Positions 17,185 to 25,065 of a stretch of 48,547 bases of DNA are shown one piece after another. Both the position numbers and the translations under genes were made by a program. Below the pieces are notes generated by a model. The model ran no database searches, had not been told where the DNA came from, and saw only the letters and a program-made list of their open reading frames with translations. This stretch comes from an uncultured Clostridia bacterium (GTDB lineage: Bacteria > Bacillota > Clostridia > UBA1381). Location of the stretch: positions 1 through 48,547 of the forward strand of contig CAKSSN010000018.1 in assembly GCA_934489015.1 (NCBI GenBank), in the 5' to 3' direction. Position 1 is the stretch's first letter; each line of letters opens with the position of its first letter.

Positions 17185-18393
17185 ATGAAGTCAAAGGACT
17201 GTGTGGCAATGATACTTGCCGGAGGACAGGGCAGCCGTCTGGGCGCTCTGACAAAGAATATTGCAAAGCCTGCCGTTGGATTTGGCGGAAAATACAGAAT
17301 TATAGATTTTCCTCTTTCCAACTGCGTTCATTCGGGTATAGATACTGTAGGTGTACTTACACAGTATCAGCCGCTTGAGCTTAATACCTACATAGGTAAC
17401 GGTATTTCGTGGGATTTGAACAGAAGCAACGGGGGAGCTTATGTTTTGCCGCCATACCAAAGCGCTACGGCCGGTGAGTGGTATAAGGGTACGGCAAACG
17501 CAATTTATCAAAATCTTGTTTTTCTTGAAAATTTCAAACCGAAAAATGTGCTTATACTTTCGGGAGATCATATTTATAAGATGAACTATGCAAAAATGCT
17601 TAAGGCTCACCGTGAGGCAGGTGCAGCAGTTACGATAGCCGTTATGCCTGTGGCTTGGGAGGAAGCGAGCAGATTTGGAATAATGAACGTTGACGAAAAC
17701 GGACTGATAACCGAGTTTGTCGAAAAGCCGAAAGAGCCGAAAAGCAACCTTGCTTCAATGGGAATTTATATTTTCGATTATAATAAGCTGAAAAAGTATC
17801 TTACTGAGGATGAAAACAATCCCGAATCCTCAAACGATTTCGGTAAAAATATAATTCCTGCAATGCTGGCAAACAAAGAGAAAATGATGAGCTTCAGCTT
17901 TGACGGATATTGGAAAGACGTTGGAACGGTTTACAGTCTTTGGGAGGCGAACATGGATTTGATTGACAGCCCCCCGAAATTTGAGCTTTCCGACAGCAAA
18001 TGGACGATTTATTCAAAAAATCTTACACGTCCGCCGCATTTCGTGGGTAAAAACGCGGAAATTCTCTCAAGCACAATCGGAGAGGGCTGCGAAATAGACG
18101 GCAGCATAAACCATAGCGTTATATCAGAGGGAGTAACGGTTGAAAGCGGCAGCAGAATATCGGATTCGGTTATAATGCCGGACGCATTTATCGGAAAAAA
18201 TGTTGTTATAAACAAAGCGGTTATCGGACCGGGCGCTGTTATAAAGGACGGTGCTGTTATCGGCAGCGAATCGCCCGATGCTGACGCAAGATGCGTAAAT
18301 CATATGTGCACTCAGAAAATTGTTTTAATTGAGGGCGGCGCAGTTGTAAACGAAAAAGAAAAAATAGCCTGCGGCAGCATGATTGAAGCGTAG
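17185..18393 (+). CDS. glgC: Glucose-1-phosphate adenylyltransferase
   Basis: A 402-residue ADP-glucose pyrophosphorylase catalytic subunit. The nucleotide-binding loop LAGGQGSRLGALT, substrate lysine region AKPAVGFGGKYRIIDFPLSN, LSGDHIYKMNY and FVEKP are intact, and the C-terminal left-handed beta-helix carries hexapeptide repeats. It makes ADP-glucose for glycogen synthesis and is the committed, usually allosteric, step. It ends 18 bases before glgD; the two form the heteromeric enzyme in Firmicutes. Confidence 0.97.
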   Translation: MKSKDCVAMILAGGQGSRLGALTKNIAKPAVGFGGKYRIIDFPLSNCVHSGIDTVGVLTQYQPLELNTYIGNGISWDLNRSNGGAYVLPPYQSATAGEWYKGTANAIYQNLVFLENFKPKNVLILSGDHIYKMNYAKMLKAHREAGAAVTIAVMPVAWEEASRFGIMNVDENGLITEFVEKPKEPKSNLASMGIYIFDYNKLKKYLTEDENNPESSNDFGKNIIPAMLANKEKMMSFSFDGYWKDVGTVYSLWEANMDLIDSPPKFELSDSKWTIYSKNLTRPPHFVGKNAEILSSTIGEGCEIDGSINHSVISEGVTVESGSRISDSVIMPDAFIGKNVVINKAVIGPGAVIKDGAVIGSESPDADARCVNHMCTQKIVLIEGGAVVNEKEKIACGSMIEA

Positions 18394-18411
18394 AAAGGAG
18401 ATAAAGCTTAA

Positions 18412-19527
18412 ATGTTAGATACAATGGGAATTATTCTGGCAACCGATAAGGAAATTTCACCGATAACGGACATTCGTTCCATTTCCGCGCTCCCGATTGC
18501 CGGAAGCTACAGACTGATAGATTTTGTTTTGTCAAACATGGCAAATGCCGGAATTACAAATGTAGGAGTTGTTGCGGCGTCTAACTATACGTCGCTTATG
18601 GATCATATAAAGTCCGGTAAGCCCTGGGATCTCGACAGAAAAGAGGCGGGACTTAGTATTTTGCCGCCGAATATGCAGAAATCACGCTACGGTCTTATTC
18701 GCGGCGATGTTGATATGCTTGAGGGCGTTTACGGATATATAGCAAGAAGTACGGAAACGTATGTTATTTTGTCGCTCGGCACAAGTCTTTATAACATAAA
18801 TTTTGAGGACGTTATGGAAAAGCACATAAGTACACAGGCTGATATAACGGCGGTTTATAAAAATATGCCGGAGCGTTCGGACAGCGAGCTTTCGAGATAC
18901 ACGCTTCTTGACATTGACTCTGACGGCAGGGTTACGGATATTGAAATTAATCCTTATTATCCGAAAACATCGTCAACGGGGCTTGACGTTTACGTTATGG
19001 AAAGAGCGCTTTTGTGCAGTATACTCGATGAGTGTATAGCGCGCGGCGATCACGATATTATGAGGGATGCAATAATCAAAAAGCTCGACGCTCTGCGCGT
19101 GTTCGGTTATGAGCATAAGGGCTATACGGATAAAATTGATTCGCTTAAGTCATATTACAAAAATAATATGATTTTCCTTGATGCAGATATAAGACGCGAT
19201 TTGTTTAACCATGAAAATCCCGTTTACACAAAGACAAAGGACAGAGCACCGGCAAAATACGGACCGGAAGCGATAGTTGAAAACTCGTTTATTTCCGATG
19301 GCTGCCGTATTGAAGGCACGGTTGTAAATTCGATTTTATCAAGAGGCGTTAAAATAAAAAAAGGCGCTGTTGTTAAAAACTCTGTTATTATGCAGGATTC
19401 TGTTGTGTGCGAAAACGTTTACCTTGACCATGTTGTGTTTGATAAAGAGGTATGCGTTTCTGAAAACAGAAAGCTTATCGGACAGGACAGCTATCCGCTT
19501 GCAATAGAAAAGGGCGGAAAGATATAA
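18412..19527 (+). CDS. glgD: GlgD, regulatory subunit of ADP-glucose pyrophosphorylase
   Basis: A 371-residue GlgC paralogue. The fold is retained (SISALPIAGSYRLIDFVLSNM, hexapeptide repeat C-terminus), but the GGxGxRL nucleotide loop is replaced by ILATDKEISPITDIRS and the catalytic Asp-bearing motif is changed to LSLGTSLYN. This fits the non-catalytic GlgD subunit that increases GlgC activity in Firmicutes. No glgA follows; the operon ends with a terminator at 19624. Confidence 0.95.
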   Translation: MLDTMGIILATDKEISPITDIRSISALPIAGSYRLIDFVLSNMANAGITNVGVVAASNYTSLMDHIKSGKPWDLDRKEAGLSILPPNMQKSRYGLIRGDVDMLEGVYGYIARSTETYVILSLGTSLYNINFEDVMEKHISTQADITAVYKNMPERSDSELSRYTLLDIDSDGRVTDIEINPYYPKTSSTGLDVYVMERALLCSILDECIARGDHDIMRDAIIKKLDALRVFGYEHKGYTDKIDSLKSYYKNNMIFLDADIRRDLFNHENPVYTKTKDRAPAKYGPEAIVENSFISDGCRIEGTVVNSILSRGVKIKKGAVVKNSVIMQDSVVCENVYLDHVVFDKEVCVSENRKLIGQDSYPLAIEKGGKI

Positions 19528-19623
19528 TTTGGCTTGCGCCTTTCAAAGATGACAAACTGAAATATGCCGAAATTATGCCCTTTCGGGCGGGTTCGAATTA
19601 CTTTCTTTCGGCTAACGAAAAGG

Positions 19624-19670
19624 GGCTGTTTAAAAAGTCAATTGACTTTTTAAACAGCCTTTGCTGATTT
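19624..19670 (+). terminator. Terminator of the glgBCD operon
   Basis: A perfect 18-bp-arm palindrome, GGCTGTTTAAAAAGTCAA with its complement (19624-19659), followed by TTTGCTGATTTT. It lies about 95 bases after the glgD stop. A smaller nested hairpin (GCCGAAA at 19566-19572 with TTTCGGC at 19606-19612) precedes it. Confidence 0.7.
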
Positions 19671-19902
19671 TAAGAGGGGTAGGGAAAAAGTGTCGAAAGT
19701 GAGTAAACCGAGCCGAAACTTTAGTTTTAAAGCGCCGCGTTCGCGCGAGGATATGTCGGGCAGTGAAATTTAAGGATAATATTTTTAGTGCTGACATTCG
19801 TTTTTTTTAATGTAAACATTTATTTTACTTGTGCGATTTATACTATATATAAATTCAATACTTTTATATAATTGTATAAAAGGTCGAAAAGGTAAAAAAC
19901 TT
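19671..19902. other. Intergenic stretch with no identified gene
   Basis: No convincing reading frame. It contains AGGGGTAGGGA (19675-19685), a GC-rich hairpin around 19731-19752 (GCGC/CGCG rich) and then AT-rich sequence leading into the transporter promoter. The AGGGGTAGGGA string recurs after a hairpin in the ammonium-transporter leader (29506-29496, minus strand). Confidence 0.4.
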
Positions 19903-19967
19903 CTTGACTTTAGCATAGTAAAGTGGTAGTATATAAAAGTCAAGTAAATACGATTTTAAGTATCGTA
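19903..19967 (+). promoter_or_regulatory. Promoter and dyads upstream of the amino-acid ABC transporter
   Basis: TTGACT (19904-19909), 17 bp, TAGTAT (19927-19932) is a plausible sigma-A promoter. It lies between inverted arms CTTGACTTT (19903-19911) and AAAGTCAAG (19936-19944). An inner dyad ACTTTA-N6-TAAAGT spans 19907-19924, and TACGAT-N7-ATCGTA spans 19949-19967. These nested symmetric sites cover the -35 to +20 region and are candidate operators; the regulator is unknown. Confidence 0.55.
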
Positions 19968-19989
19968 AATTTGAAAGGATGGATTAATT

Positions 19990-20805
19990 ATGAAAAAAAT
20001 ATTATCGGCAGCACTTGCACTTATGATGGCAGCAGGCTTTATGACAGGCTGCGGAGAAAAACAGGATGCAGAGCCGAGTGAGTCGGCAACGGCTGCGGCT
20101 GCTTCGGATTATGAATACATAAAATCAAACGGAAAAATGATTATCGGCTATACGGATTATGCGCCGATGAACTACACCGACAAAGAAACAAACGAATTTA
20201 CGGGCTTTGATACGGAGTTTGCAAAGGCAGTATGCGAAAAGCTCGGAGTTGAAGCGGAATTTGTTGAAATCGACTGGGATAATAAATTCCTTGCTCTCGA
20301 ATCAAAAAGCATTGACTGTATATGGAACGGCATGACAATAACGGATGAGGTTAAAAAGAATGCAAGCAGCACGGCCGCTTATGTTAAAAACGCTCAGGTT
20401 GTTGTTATGACAAAGGAAAACGCAGATAAGTATAAAACGGAAGATGACATGAAGGATCTTAAATTTGCGGCAGAAGCAGGCTCGGCAGGCGCTGAAGCAA
20501 TTCAGGAGGCAGGCTTTGCAAACTTTACGGAAGTCGGTGCTCAGTCAGACGCGCTTTTGGAGGTTGCCAGCGGCTCGGCTGACGCGTGCGTTATAGATAT
20601 AACAATGGCAAATGCAATGACGGGCGAGGGCACAAGCTATGCAAATCTTACAAAAGGCATTGAGCTTACAAGTGAGGAGTACGGAATTGCGTTCAGAAAG
20701 GACTCCGACCTTACTGAAAAGGTAAACGGTATAATGAAAGAGCTTAAGGATGACGGAACGCTCCCGGCTCTTGCTGAAAAATATCAGCTTACTCTTGCAT
20801 TTTAA
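19990..20805 (+). CDS. Amino-acid ABC transporter substrate-binding lipoprotein
   Basis: A 271-residue family-3 solute-binding protein. A lipoprotein signal peptide ends GFMTG-Cys21, so it is anchored by Lgt and signal peptidase II, followed by a Ser/Ala-rich linker. The mature domain begins KMIIGYTDYAPMNY and has FTGFDTEFAKAVCEKLGVEAEFVEIDWDN-type ligand-lobe motifs (DTEFAKAV, FVEIDWD), pointing to polar or general amino acids. Binding specificity cannot be read. The permease and ATPase genes follow, but only after a 345-base structured spacer. Confidence 0.93.
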   Translation: MKKILSAALALMMAAGFMTGCGEKQDAEPSESATAAAASDYEYIKSNGKMIIGYTDYAPMNYTDKETNEFTGFDTEFAKAVCEKLGVEAEFVEIDWDNKFLALESKSIDCIWNGMTITDEVKKNASSTAAYVKNAQVVVMTKENADKYKTEDDMKDLKFAAEAGSAGAEAIQEAGFANFTEVGAQSDALLEVASGSADACVIDITMANAMTGEGTSYANLTKGIELTSEEYGIAFRKDSDLTEKVNGIMKELKDDGTLPALAEKYQLTLAF

Positions 20806-20834
20806 TCGGAATCGGAAATATAATAAGAACTGAG

Positions 20835-20859
20835 GTGGTGTTGCTTTAAGCAACGCCAC
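20835..20859 (+). terminator. Hairpin after the binding-protein gene (partial terminator or 3'-end stabiliser)
   Basis: GTGGTGTTGC (20835-20844) and GCAACGCCAC (20850-20859) pair over ten positions. The one non-Watson-Crick pair is U-G in the rightward transcript and A-C in the other, so the hairpin belongs to the rightward RNA. There is no U-tract, so a stabilising or attenuating role is as likely as termination. Confidence 0.5.
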
Positions 20860-20863
20860 TATT

Positions 20864-21109
20864 TAGGGGCTACTGATTTTAGATGTAGAATTCACGAAAC
20901 GAAGTAAAATGCGGTATAACCCGCATTTTACTATGCCCGAAGGCGTACGTGTGTACGCCGAGAGGTGAGTTTCGTGGATAGTTCAAAGACTTTATAATAA
21001 TGAAATCCGCAGCTTTTGCGGATTTTCACATAAAAGTTATTATAATTTTTATCAGGCAAATTCGATTGCTCGGTCTTTGAACGGTCTGCGCTAAAAGCAA
21101 CAGTCCCTA
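20864..21109 (+). ncRNA. Large branched RNA structure between binding-protein and permease genes
   Basis: The spacer folds by eye into a closed multibranch structure. Outer helix: TAGGGGCTACTG (20864-20875) with CAACAGTCCCTA (21098-21109), two mismatches. Arm A is the three-way element at 20890-20979 described separately. Arm B: GTTCAAAGAC (20981-20990) with GTCTTTGAAC (21073-21082), then TTATAATAA (20992-21000) with TTATTATAA (21037-21045), then GAAATCCGC with GCGGATTT (21002-21025). Whether it is an independent RNA or an mRNA spacer is unknown. Such spacers can favour binding-protein over permease expression. Confidence 0.5.
20890..20979 (+). repeat. Structured dispersed element, copy 1 (three-way junction)
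   Basis: Order: helix P1 ATTCACGAAAC (20890-20900) with GTTTCGTGGAT (20969-20979), 11 pairs; linker GA; hairpin P2 AGTAAAATGCGG (20903-20914) with CCGCATTTTACT (20921-20932), 12 pairs; core TGCCCGA (20934-20940); hairpin P3 GGCGTAC-GTGT-GTACGCC (20942-20959); then GAG-A-GGTGA (20960-20968). Copy 2 at 48450-48540 shares the core at 33 of 35 positions, but P1 and P2 differ in sequence while staying paired. The family was not recognised. Confidence 0.65.
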
Positions 21110-21150
21110 TAGCTTTATAAAGGAATTATTATACTAAAGGAATTAATATT

Positions 21151-21867
21151 ATGCTATTAGAAGTTACATTAAGCCTGCTCAAAGGTATGTCAACAACAAT
21201 AAGAATATTTGCCCTGACGCTTCTGTTTGCGCTGCCGTTGGGGCTCATAATAAGCTTTGGCTCGCGTGCGAAATTTACGCCGCTAAGATGGCTTGTCAGA
21301 GCGTTTATCTGGATAATTCGCGGAACGCCGCTTATGCTGCAGCTGATTATTATTTATTACGGCCCGGGTCTTGCCGGAACATGGGCTTCAAATTTTATGC
21401 AGAGCAATGCTCCCGGCGGAGTTGTCGGAGCTGTTGTGGGATGGATTGCGACATGGGCTGTGTTTGACCGCTTTCTTGCGGTTATGATTGCGTTTGTAAT
21501 CAATTATTCATGTTATTTTTCCGAAATATACAGAGCCGGAATAGAGTCTATCCCTATAGGTCAGTATGAAGCCGGACAGGTTCTTGGAATGACAAAGGTG
21601 CAGGTTTTCTTTAAGGTTGTTCTTGCGCAGGTTATAAAAAGAATTGTTCCGCCTATGAGCAATGAAATAATAACGCTTGTAAAGGATACTTCTCTTGCAA
21701 GAATTATTATGGTTTACGAAATAATCTGGAATGCTCAGAAATTTATAAAATCGGACGGACTTATATGGCCGCTTTTCTATTCTGGAGCGTTTTACCTGAT
21801 ATTCTGCGGAATACTTACTCTTGTTTTCGGATTTATAGAAAAGAAAATGAACTATTATCACAGCTAA
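21151..21867 (+). CDS. Amino-acid ABC transporter permease
   Basis: A 238-residue HisM/ArtQ-type permease with about five membrane helices. Family motifs are FIWIIRGTPLMLQLII near residue 55, SCYFSEIYRAGIESI, and the EAA loop GQYEAGQVLGMTKVQVFFKVV that contacts the ATPase. It probably forms a homodimer. It is preceded by the structured spacer and an AAAGGAATT site, and followed by the ATPase gene after about 80 bases. Confidence 0.93.
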   Translation: MLLEVTLSLLKGMSTTIRIFALTLLFALPLGLIISFGSRAKFTPLRWLVRAFIWIIRGTPLMLQLIIIYYGPGLAGTWASNFMQSNAPGGVVGAVVGWIATWAVFDRFLAVMIAFVINYSCYFSEIYRAGIESIPIGQYEAGQVLGMTKVQVFFKVVLAQVIKRIVPPMSNEIITLVKDTSLARIIMVYEIIWNAQKFIKSDGLIWPLFYSGAFYLIFCGILTLVFGFIEKKMNYYHS

Positions 21868-21946
21868 TAAATCACGGCCGCTTATCAGCCTGCGATAAAG
21901 CGACAATAATAACACAAGCAGGCGGAAAGGCTTCGGAAATAAAAAT

Positions 21947-22732
21947 ATGTCAATTCTGAGTGTAGAAAACATACATAAAAGCTTCGGAAAAACAAAGGTA
22001 TTAAAAGGCGTAAGCCTTGAGATGAACAAAAGCGAGGTTGTTGCAATTCTCGGCTCGTCGGGAAGCGGAAAAACAACTCTTTTGCGCTGCATAAATTTTC
22101 TTGAAACTGCCGACAGCGGAATAATAAAGGTAAACGGAGAAACAATATTTGATGCGTCGGATAAAAGAAAAAAATCAGCTTCCGAAATACGCAGTATGCA
22201 GCTTAATTTCGGAATGGTTTTTCAGTCGTTTAACCTTTTTCCGCAGTATAATGTAATAGATAATGTAATGCTTGCGCCAAAGCTTCTTGCAAAGGAGGAC
22301 GCCGATTTTAAGGCGAACAAAAAGAAACTTTACGGCGAAATTGAAGAGCGGGCAAAGGAGCTTTTATCGCGCGTGGGTCTTTCACAGAAGCTCTATAACT
22401 ACCCGTGTGAGCTTTCGGGCGGTCAGCAGCAGAGAGTGTCAATTGCGCGCGCTCTTGCGCTTGACCCTAAAGTGCTGTTTTTTGACGAGCCGACAAGCGC
22501 GCTTGATCCGGAGCTTACCGGAGAAATTTTAAAGGTTATAAAGGACCTTGCAAAAAAACAGATGACTATGATGATTGTAACTCATGAAATAGACTTTGCA
22601 AAAAATGTTGCCGACAGGATTATTTTTATGGATAACGGCGTTGTAGCCGAAGAGGGAACTCCCGAAGAGGTAATAGACAACCCGAAAAATGACAGAACAA
22701 AAGCATTTTTAAGCAAGCTTAGTGAGAGATAA
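21947..22732 (+). CDS. Amino-acid ABC transporter ATP-binding protein
   Basis: A 261-residue GlnQ-like ATPase: Walker A LGSSGSGKTT, Q-loop VFQSFNLFPQYN, signature LSGGQQQRVSIARAL, Walker B LFFDEPTSALDPE, H-loop IVTHEI. It energises the permease encoded just upstream. A slightly extended segment after the Walker A region (TIFDASDKRKKSASEIRSMQ) and between Q-loop and signature is within the range of the polar amino-acid family. Confidence 0.95.
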   Translation: MSILSVENIHKSFGKTKVLKGVSLEMNKSEVVAILGSSGSGKTTLLRCINFLETADSGIIKVNGETIFDASDKRKKSASEIRSMQLNFGMVFQSFNLFPQYNVIDNVMLAPKLLAKEDADFKANKKKLYGEIEERAKELLSRVGLSQKLYNYPCELSGGQQQRVSIARALALDPKVLFFDEPTSALDPELTGEILKVIKDLAKKQMTMMIVTHEIDFAKNVADRIIFMDNGVVAEEGTPEEVIDNPKNDRTKAFLSKLSER

Positions 22733-22749
22733 TACGGAGGTTTATAAAA

Positions 22750-23037
22750 ATGACTGTCAGAAACGATGAAACGGATCAGCTTTGCAATGCGCTTCTTCTT
22801 CTTGAAAATCCCGAAGAATGTTTTGGGTTTTTGGAGGATATATGCACAATTAAGGAGCTTCATGCATTGGCACAGCGCTTAGAGGTTGCGCGGCTTCTGA
22901 AAGAGAAAAAAACCTTTTCGGAAATTGTTGAGCTTACCGGCGCTTCAACCGCAACAATATCGCGTGTAAACCGCTGCCTTATGTACGGAAGCGGAGGCTA
23001 TAATGCCGTGCTTAGCCGGCTTGATAATAAAAACTGA
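22750..23037 (+). CDS. TrpR/YerC/YecD-like DNA-binding protein
   Basis: A 95-residue helical protein of the TrpR-related YerC/YecD family. It has the core IKELHALAQRLEVARLLKEK and the helix-turn-helix FSEIVELTGASTATISRVNRCL, ending in a GGYNAVL tail. It starts 17 bases after the ATPase stop with CGGAGG, so it is probably co-transcribed. It may regulate amino-acid metabolism, but its ligand and target are not known. Confidence 0.88.
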   Translation: MTVRNDETDQLCNALLLLENPEECFGFLEDICTIKELHALAQRLEVARLLKEKKTFSEIVELTGASTATISRVNRCLMYGSGGYNAVLSRLDNKN

Positions 23038-23050
23038 GAGGTGCGGCAAT

Positions 23051-25042
23051 ATGAAAAAAATTTTAAAGGCAGAGAACTTTATGTGTCTTTTCCTGCTTTG
23101 CGTTCTTCCGTTTCTTTATAACAGGCTGTATGTTTTCTTTGAGGACGCATGGGGCGTAAACGAAATCGGAAAGCTTATTATAGCGGCTCTTTTTGCGGTG
23201 TTTGTTATTTTTGCGGCGTTCAGAGAAAAAATATATTCATTTATAGAAAATAACGCTTACGGCTTTAGCTCAAAAACAGGGCTTATATATTTCCTTGCAG
23301 TAATTACAATGATAAAATACAGGCATATTTTCTCCGACCCGTTCGGAAGCGGCATTTTGCCGGCTGTCGGGTCGGGATTTGTGCTTGGTTTTTTTGTGCT
23401 TATGTGTATGAAAGGTGCGGAAAAAATAATTGCCGCACTGTCAAGAATTAAAATTACAAAGAGCGATATTTTCTTTATCATTTTTGTTTATGCTGCTTTA
23501 AATGTTGAAATTTTTTTGTACTGCAAATATATGAAGCATATATTTATATGGGATAATGCCGGATATTTTCTGATGGCGGACAGGTTAAATGACAGCTTTC
23601 CGTCTTTTTCATATTTTAAAGAGGTATTTTACTCTGTCACAAGGGAGGATTATAATTATGTTATTCTCTTCTTTGCGAGCGTATTCAGAAAGCTTTTCGG
23701 CTCATCAAGATATGTTTTTCTGCTTTCTGTAGTAAACTGTTTCCTTGCTCCGTTTTTTATAGCGCTGCATTTTATCGGGAAGAGGTTTTTTTCTTCAAAT
23801 GTATTCCATTCGGTATGCGCCCTTTTGGCAATTCCGTATCTTATATCAGCTTCAAATCTCGGATTTATAGATGTAGGCGGAGTTATAGTCGTATTTTTTG
23901 CAATGATACTGTTTTTATATTCCGACGATTTGGGAGTTGCGCTCCTTTCGGGAGTTCTTGCCGCGTTTGCGGTGCTTCTTAGAAGATGGTATTCGTTTTT
24001 TGCGGTAAGCTTTGTTATAACCTGCTTTTTATATGAGCTTCCGCGAAAAAAATGCGCAAAATCAATTGCCGCCTGCTGCGGCTTTGCGTTTGTGCTGCTG
24101 TTTTTCTTTCAGAAATTCGTAACCGGCAGACTTATGGCGGACTATAAGGATATGTACAGCGCATACGCTTTCGGAATAAAGGCGGATTACTTCCTTTTTG
24201 TAAGGTATTACGGAATAATTTTCACTGCGACGCTTGTGATATTTGCACTTGTAAAGCAGATAAAATCCGAAAAAAAATATATAATGACAAATGAAATGTT
24301 TTTTCTCGTTCAGGCATTGCTCTGCTTTTTTATCTTCACATATGTGCAAACTCACGGTCAGCAGCATTTGGCTCTTTACGCACCGTCGCTTGCGGCGCTG
24401 TTTATGATGTTTTGCGCGGATGTTGTAAAGAATAAAAAATTACCTTGTGTTGTGCTGCTGATATTCAGCCTTTTGCAGACAGGAAATACGTTTATAAGGC
24501 GCGCAGAGCCGGGATCGGTGTCGGAAATAAAATCCCATGCGCTGCTTCCGAATTTCAGCTCATATCCTCCGACGGATATGAACGCGGACGAAATTATCAA
24601 TATAAATAATTATCTTGACAGCAATATCGGAGAAAAAGGTAAAACGGTATGCGTGCTTGCTTCATCGCTGAAGCTTAACTGGGAAACCTTTATGAATGCG
24701 GAAATTTCGCTTTCCGTTAAGCAGAAATCAAGCATTAGAAGAAGCGATTATTTCTTGCAGCTGTCCGATGTGGATAAGCGTGACGGTCTTTCGGATAATT
24801 TGTTTTATGCGGATTATATTTTAGTTCCGTCCGAGCTGCAGACGCATTTGAGCCCAAGCGAGCAAAAGGTTATTGCCGTGCCTTATGAAATGCTTGTAAA
24901 CAAAGAGGGCTTCGGAGAAAACTATGAAAAGACAGACACTGTTTTTTCACTGCCCGACGGCACACAAATTTATCTGTATGAAAAAATAAACGATTTAACA
25001 CCTCAGCAGCATGAGGAAATACTTCAAAAAATATTTGGTTAG
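23051..25042 (+). CDS. Polytopic membrane protein, possibly GT39/ArnT-like glycosyltransferase
   Basis: A 663-residue protein from ATG 23051 (GAGAGGTG site just upstream) with about eleven to thirteen hydrophobic segments in residues 1-470 and a soluble, probably extracytoplasmic C-terminal ~180 residues. After the third segment it has FIWDNAGYFLMADRLND, resembling the first loop of polyprenyl-phosphate-sugar-dependent (PMT/ArnT) glycosyltransferases, which carries acidic catalytic residues. That resemblance is only partial; otherwise I do not recognise it. It lies between the YerC-like gene and an aldose epimerase gene, all closely spaced. Confidence 0.65.
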   Translation: MKKILKAENFMCLFLLCVLPFLYNRLYVFFEDAWGVNEIGKLIIAALFAVFVIFAAFREKIYSFIENNAYGFSSKTGLIYFLAVITMIKYRHIFSDPFGSGILPAVGSGFVLGFFVLMCMKGAEKIIAALSRIKITKSDIFFIIFVYAALNVEIFLYCKYMKHIFIWDNAGYFLMADRLNDSFPSFSYFKEVFYSVTREDYNYVILFFASVFRKLFGSSRYVFLLSVVNCFLAPFFIALHFIGKRFFSSNVFHSVCALLAIPYLISASNLGFIDVGGVIVVFFAMILFLYSDDLGVALLSGVLAAFAVLLRRWYSFFAVSFVITCFLYELPRKKCAKSIAACCGFAFVLLFFFQKFVTGRLMADYKDMYSAYAFGIKADYFLFVRYYGIIFTATLVIFALVKQIKSEKKYIMTNEMFFLVQALLCFFIFTYVQTHGQQHLALYAPSLAALFMMFCADVVKNKKLPCVVLLIFSLLQTGNTFIRRAEPGSVSEIKSHALLPNFSSYPPTDMNADEIININNYLDSNIGEKGKTVCVLASSLKLNWETFMNAEISLSVKQKSSIRRSDYFLQLSDVDKRDGLSDNLFYADYILVPSELQTHLSPSEQKVIAVPYEMLVNKEGFGENYEKTDTVFSLPDGTQIYLYEKINDLTPQQHEEILQKIFG

Positions 25043-25065
25043 TCATACCGAAAGGAGAGTTTAAT

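Noticed and set aside
19571..19600. Possible tRNA T-arm (GGTTCGAATTAC)
   Set aside because: No cloverleaf, acceptor stem or anticodon arm could be built around it; it lies in a nested hairpin before the glg terminator.
20890..20979. Identification of the structured element as a hammerhead or twister ribozyme, tRNA-like or riboswitch
   Set aside because: The hammerhead CUGAUGA/GAAA core is absent, no other known ribozyme or aptamer consensus fits, and there is no acceptor or anticodon pattern.
21508..22092. Leftward 194-codon frame opposite the permease and ATPase genes
   Set aside because: Both genes on the other strand carry full family motifs; the frame is antisense shadow.
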